NCBI GenBank assembly: GCA_965207475.1
Contig: OZ242278.1
Coordinates: forward strand, 558,001 to 622,000
Source: WTFY01 sp011523795
GTDB taxonomy: Bacteria > Pseudomonadota > Gammaproteobacteria > UBA4575
Length of the DNA: 64,000 nt
Direction: 5' to 3'
Within the stretch, counting starts at the first letter, position 1. Each line of letters begins with the position of its first letter. Positions 26,291-34,780 of the stretch are shown piece after piece. The notes beneath the pieces were generated by a model. That model was not told where the DNA came from and made no database searches. It saw only the letters and a program-made list of their open reading frames with translations. A program made the translations under genes and the position numbers.

Positions 26291-27199
26291 ATGCTATACC
26301 ACTACAGTCGCACGCAGACCCTGCACCAAGGCCGATACAAGGATGGGCAGTACATCACTGCCCCGGATTCCGAATACGCAGAAATGCTGACAAACTGGAT
26401 TACTTCAGGCGATTTCATGGCCTACGAAGATGAGCGGTTTCGCCTCAAGCAGGCCCAGGGGCGGCCCCGTAACCTCCTGTACAGTTTTCACCTGCCCGGG
26501 ATGCAGCAGGCCATGGTGATGAAGGTCTCGCACATCAGTCCACGGTACCGGCTGTCAAGAAAAATAGACCTGTTCATAACAGGCCTGTACAAGGATTACT
26601 GCAAAATCAGTTTTCATGGTGCGATGGCGCTGCACGAACAGGATCTTCCTGTTGCCAGACCGCTGGCTTTCTGGACCTTCAGGCAGGGCTGCTTCAGGAA
26701 AAAAAGCTATTTCTTGTGCAGCAAGCTTCCCGGCAGTCAATCCCTGAAACAATTGCTGGAATCCTGCCGGCAAAACAATTCTCATCCAGACTTCCACGGA
26801 ATGGCCAGAAAACTGGCGTCCCTTGTACGAAGCATTCATGCTGCCGGTCTGCGCCATGGCGACCTGCATACGGGTAATTTCCTTGCGCATGCCACGGAGC
26901 CTGCAGGCAGCCAGGCAAAAAAAATGCCTGAGTTTAATTTCTTTCTTGTGGATTATGACAAGTGTTCAGAAGTCAAGCTGAAACATCCATGGATAAAAAC
27001 CGTGTACGACCTGAAAGACTTGAGCGGCCTGGTCATGCCCACCGTCCGGGACGAGGAATTGCTGGAAATGTACTTCAATGAAACCCCTTCCCCCCGTTCC
27101 ATCAGGATTTTCAGGTTCTGGAAAAACGGTGGTATCAACCTGCGCCGGAGACTGCTGGGACTTCCCCCGAAAAAGGAAAACCGGCATCTTGCAAGCTGA
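26291..27199 (+). CDS. Lipopolysaccharide core / Kdo kinase-like protein
   Basis: A 302-residue protein-kinase-fold sugar kinase of the RfaP/KdkA/InaA type. Seen motifs: Lys78 in AMVMKVSH (ATP), the catalytic loop HGDLHTGN (residues 189-196, Asp191 and Asn196) and a metal-binding LVDYDKC (Asp221). The C-terminus is basic (RRRLLGLPPKKENR), which suggests binding at the inner face of the membrane. The family phosphorylates LPS core heptose or Kdo. No waa genes are adjacent; the next gene is a capsule-type transferase 23 bp away, so the two probably form an operon. The exact sugar acceptor is not visible. Confidence 0.75.
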   Translation: MLYHYSRTQTLHQGRYKDGQYITAPDSEYAEMLTNWITSGDFMAYEDERFRLKQAQGRPRNLLYSFHLPGMQQAMVMKVSHISPRYRLSRKIDLFITGLYKDYCKISFHGAMALHEQDLPVARPLAFWTFRQGCFRKKSYFLCSKLPGSQSLKQLLESCRQNNSHPDFHGMARKLASLVRSIHAAGLRHGDLHTGNFLAHATEPAGSQAKKMPEFNFFLVDYDKCSEVKLKHPWIKTVYDLKDLSGLVMPTVRDEELLEMYFNETPSPRSIRIFRFWKNGGINLRRRLLGLPPKKENRHLAS

Positions 27200-27222
27200 C
27201 TGATGGCCCTGGAAACCTGTTC

Positions 27223-28539
27223 ATGACCAAAAAGAAAAACATCCTCCTATGGAAGTTCGCGGATCACTATACGCGTGGCCTGAAAGACCATCTCGCCGAC
27301 GATCTGGAAATCAAGGTATGGATCGACAAGAAGAAATTCAAAGTGCCCACGCATCACATGGATGACCTCTACAAGCAACTGAAGTTTTCGGGACACAGCC
27401 CCCGACTGAACATGGATTATCAGCACCAGAAGACGTTCGTGGACATTTACAGGAAGGTCATGAGACACACAAATGTCTTCATGTACATGTACAGTCGGTA
27501 CCCGGCACTCAACGGGGAACACAATTTCATTGACATGATGGATGCGATGCACGTCTACACCCACCAGTTCATTGACATCCTGACCACCCATCATATCGAC
27601 TATGTGTTCATGAGCAGGATTCCTCACCGGGGTCCTGACCTGATTCTTTACCTGGTCGCCAAGGCACTGGATATCAAGGTCTTCATGCTCCAGCAGACTA
27701 TTCTGAAAGGCAAGGCGTTTCTGGCCACTGACATGCACGAAGTCGGCTCATTGGCCAGTGAAAACGAGGACCTGAAACCGGAAAAGATCCAGCAAAAACA
27801 TCGAAACGCACTGTATTCAATCAGTACCAGGCGAAGAACCAACCCCTACCTCAAGGCTTTCCTTTACCTGTTCAGGTTCGACCTGGACCTGTTGCTGTAC
27901 CAGATCATGAATGCCCGAAAGAGCAGCGAATTCAAACGCAACTACACCTCTGCCCTGGCAGGCTCGTTACCCCAGGGAAGATTCGTCTATTTTGCCCTGC
28001 ACCTGCAGCCTGAATTGACCACGGTCAGCTGGGGCGGTGAATTCGTAGACCAGGTGCTCGCCATTGAACATCTCAGGTCACTGCTTCCACAAGACTGGAG
28101 TATCGTGGTGAAGGAAAATCCCTTGCAGACTTTTCACTCGCGCGGCCCGCTGTTTTTTGCAAGGCTGAAGAAAATTCCAGGCGTATTCTATGTCGGCAAG
28201 GACACGGATACCTTTGACTTGATAGAAAAGGCAGAATTTGTTTCGACGGTAACAGGAACCGTCGGCATGGAGGCGCTGCGATTCGGCAAAAGAGTACTTG
28301 TCTTCGGCAGTGCCCCATACAAGGAATTTCCAGGCGTCATCCGCTACTCGGACCGGTTGACCCTGGATGATATCCTGTCAGTACAATTCACCCACCAGGA
28401 AGTTGAACTCGCTCACGCCAGGCAAAAATCAAACATGGTCGATGCGGTAACTACCCCTGACGGCGCCAAAGCCGAAGATTTCTCAGCAGAAGACAACTTT
28501 CAGAACCTAGCAGAAATCATCAACCAAGCCACCAGGTAG
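27223..28539 (+). CDS. Putative capsule-type (KpsC/KpsS-like) glycosyltransferase
   Basis: A 438-residue soluble protein without signal peptide or membrane helix. The C-terminal half has the pattern of capsule-synthesis and nonulosonate/Kdo transferase proteins: YFALHLQPELTT, VVKENPLQTF and VSTVTGTVGMEALRFGKRVLVFG, a strand-loop-helix resembling the sugar-nucleotide site of GT-B enzymes. The N-terminal half is not recognised beyond a Rossmann-like start (NILLWKFADHYTRGL). It lies behind the kinase-like gene and convergent with pseC. A role in transferring Kdo or a pseudaminic-type sugar is inference from context. An export or modification protein is an alternative. Confidence 0.6.
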   Translation: MTKKKNILLWKFADHYTRGLKDHLADDLEIKVWIDKKKFKVPTHHMDDLYKQLKFSGHSPRLNMDYQHQKTFVDIYRKVMRHTNVFMYMYSRYPALNGEHNFIDMMDAMHVYTHQFIDILTTHHIDYVFMSRIPHRGPDLILYLVAKALDIKVFMLQQTILKGKAFLATDMHEVGSLASENEDLKPEKIQQKHRNALYSISTRRRTNPYLKAFLYLFRFDLDLLLYQIMNARKSSEFKRNYTSALAGSLPQGRFVYFALHLQPELTTVSWGGEFVDQVLAIEHLRSLLPQDWSIVVKENPLQTFHSRGPLFFARLKKIPGVFYVGKDTDTFDLIEKAEFVSTVTGTVGMEALRFGKRVLVFGSAPYKEFPGVIRYSDRLTLDDILSVQFTHQEVELAHARQKSNMVDAVTTPDGAKAEDFSAEDNFQNLAEIINQATR

Positions 28540-28566
28540 ACCCGCTTGCAGGATGATCTCTCTTTT

Positions 28567-29724
28567 CTACCCCAACACCTCGTTCAGGGCAGATACGACA
28601 GCGTCCTGCTGTTGCTCGTCAAGTTCAGGATATATCGGCAAGCTGATTGCCTCGCGGTAATACGCCTCTGCAGCTGGGAAATCGCCTTTACTGAAACCCA
28701 TCTGGCGGTAATACGGCTGGGTATGCACGGGAATGTAGTGCAGGTTCACACCAAAACCCGCCTTTCGTAAAAAGGTAAACACCTTCCCATGACTTTGTTC
28801 GCTCACTCGAATCACGTAGAGGTGAAAACTGCTTCGTGAATCCGGGTGACGCGCCTGCGGCACCACAGGCAGTCCTTCCTGCAATGCATCGTAACGTGCG
28901 GCAAGCTGCTGGCGACGTGCCACGAACTCGTCGATGCGTTTCAACTGGCTGCGGCCCAGTGCGGCCTGGATATCCGTCATGCGGTAATTAAAACCCAGGG
29001 CAATCTGCTGGTAATACCACATCCCGTCAGGTGGATGTGTCATGCTTTCCGGGTCACGGGTCACTCCGTGCGAGCGCAGGAGATGCATTTTCTCAGACAG
29101 GTTCGCATCATTTGTCAAGGCCATGCCTCCTTCGCCAGTCGTAATGATCTTGACCGGGTGGAAGCTGAATACTGCAACATCAGAATATTTGCATGAACCA
29201 ACCGGATACTCGAGATACCTGCCGCCGGCTGCATGTGCCGCATCTTCGATCACGCGAAACCCATACCGTTTTGCAAGTTTTTGAATCGCCCGCATGTCGC
29301 AGGATTGACCGGCAAAGTGCACCGGGACCACAATCTTGGGCAAACAGCTGTTCTTCTCTGCATGAGCCAATTTCTCCTCCAGGCGTTGAACACTCATGTT
29401 GCATGTGCCCGGATCGATGTCCACAAAATCCACTTCCGCACCGCAATACAGGGCACAGTTGGCTGAAGATACAAATGTGATCGGCGTAGTCCACAGCCAG
29501 TCGCCTGGCCCCAAGCCGAGTGACAGGCACGCGATATGTAAAGCCGAAGTGGCACTGTTCACAGCACAGGCGTGATCTGCGCCGCAGTACTCAGCTATTT
29601 CCCGTTCAAACTGGGGGACTTGCGGCCCTTGGGTCAGGAAGTCCGAGGACAAGACATCCTTGACGGCCTCGATATCCTCAAGCGAGATGGTTTGTCTGCC
29701 GTAGGAAATCAATTTATTTCTCAA
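28567..29724 (-). CDS. pseC: PseC-type UDP-sugar C4 aminotransferase
   Basis: PLP-dependent DegT/DnrJ/EryC1/StrS-family enzyme that aminates the 4-keto sugar made by PseB. The PLP Lys is K192 in SFHPVKIITTGEGGM; DAAHAAGG and HFAGQSCDM are also typical. The length of 385 residues is normal for PseC. The start is TTG 29724, overlapping the pseB stop as TTGA; a second TTG four codons later is an alternative. PseC rather than another sugar aminotransferase is supported by the direct pseB partner. Confidence 0.9.
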   Translation of the reverse strand: MRNKLISYGRQTISLEDIEAVKDVLSSDFLTQGPQVPQFEREIAEYCGADHACAVNSATSALHIACLSLGLGPGDWLWTTPITFVSSANCALYCGAEVDFVDIDPGTCNMSVQRLEEKLAHAEKNSCLPKIVVPVHFAGQSCDMRAIQKLAKRYGFRVIEDAAHAAGGRYLEYPVGSCKYSDVAVFSFHPVKIITTGEGGMALTNDANLSEKMHLLRSHGVTRDPESMTHPPDGMWYYQQIALGFNYRMTDIQAALGRSQLKRIDEFVARRQQLAARYDALQEGLPVVPQARHPDSRSSFHLYVIRVSEQSHGKVFTFLRKAGFGVNLHYIPVHTQPYYRQMGFSKGDFPAAEAYYREAISLPIYPELDEQQQDAVVSALNEVLG

Positions 29725-30740
29725 GCACTGCCTGAAGTCAGCTGCTGCAAGGCACGAATCTGTTCGACCGTCAAAAAGTCAGGGTTGCTCCCGGAGTTAT
29801 ATTCAAAACCCTGCTGTACCGGCTTCCCGGTTTCCTGCAGGGCATTGGCAGAAAAATCGTTGTTTCGTCCATAAAACGTGATGGAAGGACAGATTACATA
29901 ATGATCATCAAATTCTATGGTCAAATGTGAATCATCTGCCGGGCACATGATTTCGTGCAACTTTTCTCCAGGCCGGATACCGACAACTTTGGTCGGCATG
30001 TTTTCCGCCATGGCCCTTGCCAGATCCGTGATTTGGATGGACGGTATTTTAGGCACGAATATTTCACCGCCCTGCATCCTTTCAAAGCTTTTCAAAACGA
30101 AGTTCACGCCTTCGCTCAGGGTAATCCAGAACCGGGTCATTCGCTCGTCCGTAATGGGCAGGTATTCTGCCCCTTTCTCGACAAGGCTCCGGAAAAAAGG
30201 AACCACCGAACCGCGTGAGCCCGCAACATTCCCATAGCGCACCACTGAAAACCTTGTCGGATGTGGTCCTGCCACATTATTTGCCGCAACGAACAACTTG
30301 TCAGAAACCAGTTTAGTCGCACCGTACAGGTTAATGGGATTTGCTGCCTTGTCACTCGAAAGTGCAACCACCTGCTTGACTCGATGATCCAGTGCCGCCT
30401 GTATAATGTTCTCCGCACCATGAACATTGGTCTTGATACATTCCATTGGATTGTATTCGGCAACAGGCACCTGTTTGAGCGCAGCGGCGTGCACAACAAA
30501 ATCCACGCCCTCCATGGCCTGGCGAAGCCTTTGAAGATCCCTGACGTCGCCGATAAACCAGCGCATACAATCCTTGTCGAATTGCTGGCGCATTTCAAAC
30601 TGCTTAAGCTCGTCGCGGGAAAATACGACTAGCCGTGCAGGTTGGAACCGCCTCAAAACGGTCTTGATGAACTGCTTGCCAAATGATCCAGTGCCGCCTG
30701 TTATTAATATGCATTTGTTATCAAACATGACAACGCTCAT
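29721..30740 (-). CDS. pseB: UDP-N-acetylglucosamine 4,6-dehydratase (inverting)
   Basis: First committed step to pseudaminic acid: dehydration with C5 inversion of UDP-GlcNAc. It is an SDR enzyme with TGGTGSFGKQF near the N-terminus and the active-site cluster SSDKAANPINLYGATK (Asp130, Lys131, Tyr139, Lys143), which is distinctive for PseB/FlaA1-type soluble enzymes. At 339 residues it is the short soluble form, not the membrane WbpM form. Two starts are possible, ATG 30740 and ATG 30728; the latter has GGATGAG better placed upstream. It is coupled to pseC. AT-rich DNA without a gene lies upstream. Confidence 0.93.
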   Translation of the reverse strand: MSVVMFDNKCILITGGTGSFGKQFIKTVLRRFQPARLVVFSRDELKQFEMRQQFDKDCMRWFIGDVRDLQRLRQAMEGVDFVVHAAALKQVPVAEYNPMECIKTNVHGAENIIQAALDHRVKQVVALSSDKAANPINLYGATKLVSDKLFVAANNVAGPHPTRFSVVRYGNVAGSRGSVVPFFRSLVEKGAEYLPITDERMTRFWITLSEGVNFVLKSFERMQGGEIFVPKIPSIQITDLARAMAENMPTKVVGIRPGEKLHEIMCPADDSHLTIEFDDHYVICPSITFYGRNNDFSANALQETGKPVQQGFEYNSGSNPDFLTVEQIRALQQLTSGSA

Positions 30741-30831
30741 CCACCAGAGAAAAATTCTGGCTAATACTACACGATATAGCCATACATTTAAGAATCAGGT
30801 TGCAATTTCCCATATCCATCTACTCGCCTGC

Positions 30832-30874
30832 TCTGCCCAAGAGTGTTACAGCTGTTGCAGCACTACAGGGCAGA
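30832..30874. repeat. Two-tier inverted repeat upstream of pseB
   Basis: TCTGCCC (30832-30838) pairs with GGGCAGA (30868-30874) and, inside it after 3 unpaired bases on each side, AGTG pairs with CACT; a small GCTG/CAGC hairpin sits in the centre. No T tract follows on either strand, so it is not a usual terminator. It lies about 90 bp before pseB and could be an operator or RNA structure. Confidence 0.45.
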
Positions 30875-31180
30875 TAATCAAGAAACCTTCATTACCTGAA
30901 ACTTCTAAATGCCCTGTTTTCGTATCAGACAAATTACCTTATTTGGCAGTCATGCTTATTTTCGGTGGAAATCTGGCAAATAACCAATACTGTTTGTTAT
31001 AAAAGCCGGCCCCGTCAAGTATTGAGTTCGTGTCCTTCTGATATGATAGTTTTCCATCAAAAACACCAGAGACCAGTAACAGGCATGATCAGGATCTTCT
31101 CGAAACTTCTTTAGATCATATCCTCCGAATGACAATAAAATCTCTTTTGGACAATATGCAAGCCTCAAGCGAAATGCCTG

Positions 31181-31186
31181 TATAAT
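31181..31186 (+). promoter_or_regulatory. Candidate -10 element for pseF
   Basis: A perfect TATAAT preceded by TG (TGTATAAT). No good -35 hexamer is at 16-18 bp. It would give a leader of about 118 nt before the pseF ATG. Confidence 0.35.
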
Positions 31187-31310
31187 CTAGCTGAACTGCA
31201 TCATGGAAGCTGAGAAAATACCCGGATCACCCATAATCAATTTCACGACACAGTGATTCAATCTAATCCCGGGCTCCAAACAAGGTTTTACCGACGATGT
31301 TTCAGCAGGA

Positions 31311-32015
31311 ATGAGTGAAGCAGTCGCACTTATCCCAGCGCGTGGTGGCAGTAAGCGCATTCATCGAAAAAACGTAAGAAATTTTCACGGGCGCCCGATG
31401 ATTGCATGGCCGATAGATGCAGCGCACCGTTCTGAGCTATTTAATCGTATAATCGTATCGACAGATGACCATGAAATTGCTGAAACGGCACGCAGAGAAG
31501 GGGTAGACGTTCCGTTTCTCAGGCCATCTGAGTTGGCCAATGACAAAGTTGGGATCATGCCCGTGGTCCAACACGCAATTCAAGAACTGCATAATGCGGG
31601 GATTTTGATCCGCGATCTGTGCCTGATCTATGCGACAGCCCCCTTCATTAGGAGCTCCGACCTAAGGAGAGGCCAAGCTATCCTTCACGCCGAACGCAGC
31701 GACTTTGCAATATCAGTCACAAGTTTTCCTTTTCCCATACAACGTGCCCTAAAGAAAACCATGGATGGGCGACTGGCAATGTTTCAGCCCGAAGACTTCA
31801 ATTCCCGGTCTCAAGACCTGGAACCTGCATACCATGATGCGGCCCAGTTTTGTTGGGGAACAGCGGAGGCCTGGATTGAAAATCGGTGTATATACGGTTC
31901 CAACTCCGTGCCAGTCATGCTTCCTCGCCACCTTGTACAAGATATAGACAACGAAGAAGACTGGGTAACCGCTGAATGGATGTTCAAAGCGCTTAAAGAT
32001 GCTGGTGAAATTTGA
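31311..32015 (+). CDS. pseF: Pseudaminic acid cytidylyltransferase
   Basis: A 234-residue CMP-nonulosonate synthetase. The nucleotide-binding motif PARGGSKRIHRKN starts at residue 9, and RIIVSTDD, LIYATAPF and a YHDAAQFCWG segment typical of PseF follow. PseF activates pseudaminic acid as CMP-Pse. NeuA (sialic) or LegF/PtmB enzymes are close relatives; the PseF reading rests on the AAQFCWGTAEAW segment and on pseB/pseC/pseI nearby. The ATG is directly preceded by CAGGA with no spacing. Base composition is AT-richer than the ribosomal genes. It is convergent with pseI. Confidence 0.87.
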   Translation: MSEAVALIPARGGSKRIHRKNVRNFHGRPMIAWPIDAAHRSELFNRIIVSTDDHEIAETARREGVDVPFLRPSELANDKVGIMPVVQHAIQELHNAGILIRDLCLIYATAPFIRSSDLRRGQAILHAERSDFAISVTSFPFPIQRALKKTMDGRLAMFQPEDFNSRSQDLEPAYHDAAQFCWGTAEAWIENRCIYGSNSVPVMLPRHLVQDIDNEEDWVTAEWMFKALKDAGEI

Positions 32016-32163
32016 CCAGCAGTATTTCACTCCATCTTAAATCCCTGAAAGCACCGAAAACAAACATACCTCTATCTTGCAGTTGGAACTTGTAGCGGCA
32101 GTATTGCCGAAAGACAAACCTGCAACACTTACTGATTCGCCAGCTTTCACGCTTTTCCATCTC

Positions 32164-33225
32164 TCAGCATACGTGTGCTACTTCTGAAACTTTTATCCTT
32201 TCTCCTTTGGCATATGAATGCTCGGAAGCTTTTCCAATAAGTGATTTCCAGTACCGCGGATGTAAACCAAAACCTGGCCTGATTATGCGGATATTGTCAG
32301 TGCTGAATATATCCCCTTCTGCTATGTATGACACAGCATAAATAGACCGTCTATAACGCAGTGACTTCATTTCGTTGACAGATATTCCAAAGCTTTCAGA
32401 GCCAATAGATTTTTTAACCAATGCAGCATCCTCAACAAGTTTCGAAAACTCAGCTTCATCTGCTGAAAAAGAACTATCCACCCCTTCATTCAGGCGTGAT
32501 TTTGTGAAATGCTTTTCTATAACCGAGGCACCCAGTGCAATGCTCGCCAATGCGGCCTGATTGCCTACTGTATGATCAGAAAACCCGACGATACATTGAT
32601 GTTTCTTAGCTAGAAGAGGTATAGACGCCAAGTTTACATCGTCGACATTTGCTGGATAATCAGAGGTACATTTCAAAAGAACAAGATTCTCACACCCACT
32701 GTCACGGGCAACAGCCACTGCTTCATCAATCTCATCTTCAGCAGCGAGACCAGTCGAGATGATCAGCGAACGACCTGTCTCTGCCACTTGTCGAATTAAC
32801 GGATAATGAACATTCTCAAAGGAAGCTATCTTATAGGCACATGGTGACAATTTTTCCCAAAACTCGACAGACGTTTCATCAAACACGGAACTGAAGCACT
32901 CAAGCTCAATTGTTTTGCAATACTCATAAATACTTCTCACCCAATCCCAGTCTGTGTACGCTTTCTTGTACAAGCCATACAGTGTTTGACCAGCCCAGAG
33001 ACTGTCTGCTTCAGAAATTAGAAAATCTTCATTATCAGAATCTATAGTAAGTGTATCTGGAGTGTATGTCTGAAGCTTAAGTGCATTTGCACCCGCCCTT
33101 TTTGCAGCTTTTGCGATCTCTATTGCTTGCTCATAGGACTGGTTATGATTGCCTGACATTTCCGCAATAATATAAGGCCGATACTCAGGCCCAACGGGGA
33201 CATCCCCCATATATACAACCATCAT
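32164..33225 (-). CDS. pseI: Pseudaminic acid synthase
   Basis: A NeuB-family enzyme that condenses a 2,4-diamino-hexose with phosphoenolpyruvate. Layout: a TIM-barrel NeuB domain (about residues 10-275; IIAEMSGNHNQSYEQAIEIA, ALKLQTYTPDT, FSDHTVGNQAALASIALGA and EKHFTKSR) and a C-terminal SAF domain (about 288-345; RSIYAVSYIAEGDIFSTDNIR). The MSGNHN segment, with Met where sialic synthases usually have Ile, and TYTPDT are PseI-like. The ATG overlaps the formyltransferase stop as TAATG. DNA here is about 38% GC in a sampled line, far below the window's usual level, so horizontal acquisition is likely. Confidence 0.9.
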   Translation of the reverse strand: MMVVYMGDVPVGPEYRPYIIAEMSGNHNQSYEQAIEIAKAAKRAGANALKLQTYTPDTLTIDSDNEDFLISEADSLWAGQTLYGLYKKAYTDWDWVRSIYEYCKTIELECFSSVFDETSVEFWEKLSPCAYKIASFENVHYPLIRQVAETGRSLIISTGLAAEDEIDEAVAVARDSGCENLVLLKCTSDYPANVDDVNLASIPLLAKKHQCIVGFSDHTVGNQAALASIALGASVIEKHFTKSRLNEGVDSSFSADEAEFSKLVEDAALVKKSIGSESFGISVNEMKSLRYRRSIYAVSYIAEGDIFSTDNIRIIRPGFGLHPRYWKSLIGKASEHSYAKGERIKVSEVAHVC

Positions 33226-34052
33226 TACTCTCCAAGCTTGCTCAGCAATTCAGAAATTCTGTTATCGTCTGAATTTATCCGCCTCACTATTTGCGCTGCC
33301 TCATCCGGTGCCTTGGCAAATGCAAGTCTCATCAAATCCATCCAATTTACATTATTATTTCGCCGGGCTGTTTCTATCTCATCAATCAACGACAACTTGC
33401 CATGTAAAATCGCAACATCAAGTTCATCAAGCCGAGAGACCTCTTCGACAATATTCGAATCCCAACCAGAAAATTCATCTGGAAGATCCTCGACATGATG
33501 GTATGACCCATCACCCCTCTGCTTGAATGGCACAAATTCATTGCACAGGAGTGCACTTAAATTATCTGAAAACAGCGTTTCAATCTCTCGAACAAGCCTG
33601 GTATGAGTATCCCTAAACGTTAGCTCCTCTTGATCGAAATTTACGTATTTTTGAAAGAGTATTTCGCCAGTATCGATACCTTCATCGACGCAATGTATGG
33701 TAACTCCGCTTGGAGTACCCTCGAAAAATGACCAGAAATTAGGATGTGCGCCCCTGTTGTAAGGCAAATAGCCAATGTGGAGATTAATTATTGCCCGTCT
33801 GGCTGTGGAAAGCACGTTTGGCGACATAATGTGCCTGTACCCGAAACATATGACTAAATCATATTCAGAAACATCATGGATTTCCTGTTCAGTTTGCCAA
33901 ACCTCGCAATTATTCCTAAGGAGTAAATGTATAAGCGTGGTTTTGTTTTCGTCATATCCTAGAAACAAAACTTTTTGTTTATTCTCTACTGCAGTTTGCT
34001 CTTCGGCAGAAACTAAACGAGGTCTCGTCATCACCTTGTACTCAGCCAACAC
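33225..34052 (-). CDS. Formyltransferase-fold protein of the pseudaminic-type locus
   Basis: A 275-residue protein. Residues about 25-165 are a Formyl_trans_N domain with the catalytic triad Asn90, His92 (INLHIGYLPYNRGAHPN) and Asp127 (DEGIDTGEI). Related enzymes use 10-formyl-THF to formylate an amino-sugar nucleotide. The C-terminal approximately 90 residues (acidic, helical; VEEVSRLDELDVAILHG) match nothing I know. It is translationally coupled to pseI. The expected PseG hydrolase and PseH acetyltransferase are absent, so formylating the 4-amino sugar is an attractive role, but this is inference. The start may be GTG 34052 or ATG 34031. Sampled DNA is about 35% GC. Confidence 0.75.
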   Translation of the reverse strand: MLAEYKVMTRPRLVSAEEQTAVENKQKVLFLGYDENKTTLIHLLLRNNCEVWQTEQEIHDVSEYDLVICFGYRHIMSPNVLSTARRAIINLHIGYLPYNRGAHPNFWSFFEGTPSGVTIHCVDEGIDTGEILFQKYVNFDQEELTFRDTHTRLVREIETLFSDNLSALLCNEFVPFKQRGDGSYHHVEDLPDEFSGWDSNIVEEVSRLDELDVAILHGKLSLIDEIETARRNNNVNWMDLMRLAFAKAPDEAAQIVRRINSDDNRISELLSKLGE

Positions 34053-34342
34053 TCCAGCTAAAACAAATTTTACTAAAGGGTATCATCTGATGTATTTCAA
34101 GGTACATTGAACGTTCCAACCAGTTCTTGCAGTAGAATGAGGAAATTCCTCAATACCATAGACCAAAGCATGCCTTGTCAGTCGATGATTTCTTGTTCTC
34201 TGTGCCTGATGAGTTAATCCATGGATGCATTTACCATGAACTGGAATGACAAATCTTTTTATCAGCAAGTATTGAACATCCCTGAAAGCCAGCCTCCAAA
34301 CCGAAACCTTCCTCAGTTCCAGAAATCATGGTCACACCAAAT
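34053..34342. other. 290-bp AT-rich intergenic stretch between the formyltransferase gene and ssb
   Basis: No gene is recognised. Short frames on both strands (for example a 41-codon plus-strand frame at 34221-34346) match no family I know. A small palindrome, GAGGAA-A-TTCCTC, is at 34139-34151. The stretch continues the AT-rich island and ends where ssb begins. Confidence 0.5.
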
Positions 34343-34780
34343 CTAGAAAGGAATATCATCATCAAATTCATCACTTGATGCGCTGGAAGCTGTCTGTTTC
34401 GATTCCGGGCCAGGCGGCGCTTCCTGCGTTATTGCAGTGCTGCCCTTACTGCCCAGCATCTGCATGTCATTCGCCACAATCTCAGTGGTATACCGGTCAT
34501 TTCCACCCTGGTCCTGCCATTTTCGGGTCTGCAGCCGCCCTTCCACGTAAACCTGGGAACCTTTCCTCAGGTATTCCCCTGCAATTTCGGCCAACCTGCG
34601 GAAAAACACCACGCGGTGCCATTCGGTCTTCTCGACCTTTTCACCCGAATTCTTGTCCGTCCAGGATTCGGTTGTCGCCAAAGTGATGTTACAAACTGCC
34701 TGGCCGCTTGGCATGTACTTAACCTCGGGGTCTTGCCCCAGGTGGCCGACCAATATTACCTTGTTGATGCCTCTTGCCAT
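34343..34780 (-). CDS. ssb: Single-stranded DNA-binding protein
   Basis: SSB coats ssDNA in replication, repair and recombination. The OB-fold N-terminal part (MARGINKVILVGHLGQDPEV through WHRVVFF and YVEGRLQTRKW) is typical, and the acidic C-terminal tip DEFDDDIPF is the partner-binding tail. The protein is short (145 residues) with a brief linker. ATG 34780 is used because it matches the family start and has AGGA 7 nt upstream; the reading frame runs further upstream to 34930 without support. It diverges from uvrA, a classic arrangement. Confidence 0.96.
   Translation of the reverse strand: MARGINKVILVGHLGQDPEVKYMPSGQAVCNITLATTESWTDKNSGEKVEKTEWHRVVFFRRLAEIAGEYLRKGSQVYVEGRLQTRKWQDQGGNDRYTTEIVANDMQMLGSKGSTAITQEAPPGPESKQTASSASSDEFDDDIPF

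Larger units (their letters stand above)
30741..31310. other. 570-bp AT-rich intergenic region between pseB and pseF
   Basis: No gene is recognised here. It is the divergent control region for pseB-pseC and pseF. It contains a two-part inverted repeat (30832-30874) and a TATAAT box (31181-31186). A 70-codon TTG-initiated frame on the minus strand (30956-31168) resembles no family I know and is probably chance. Confidence 0.6.

Noticed and set aside
30956..31168. 70-codon minus-strand frame in the pseB-pseF gap
   Set aside because: TTG start, no good ribosome site, no recognised motif, AT-rich DNA in which such frames occur by chance.
32041..34289. 12-bp direct repeat ATCCCTGAAAGC at 32041-32052 and 34278-34289 flanking pseI and the formyltransferase gene
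   Set aside because: In a few kb of DNA one 12-bp repeat is not far from chance, and no mobile-element genes or terminal inverted repeats accompany it.
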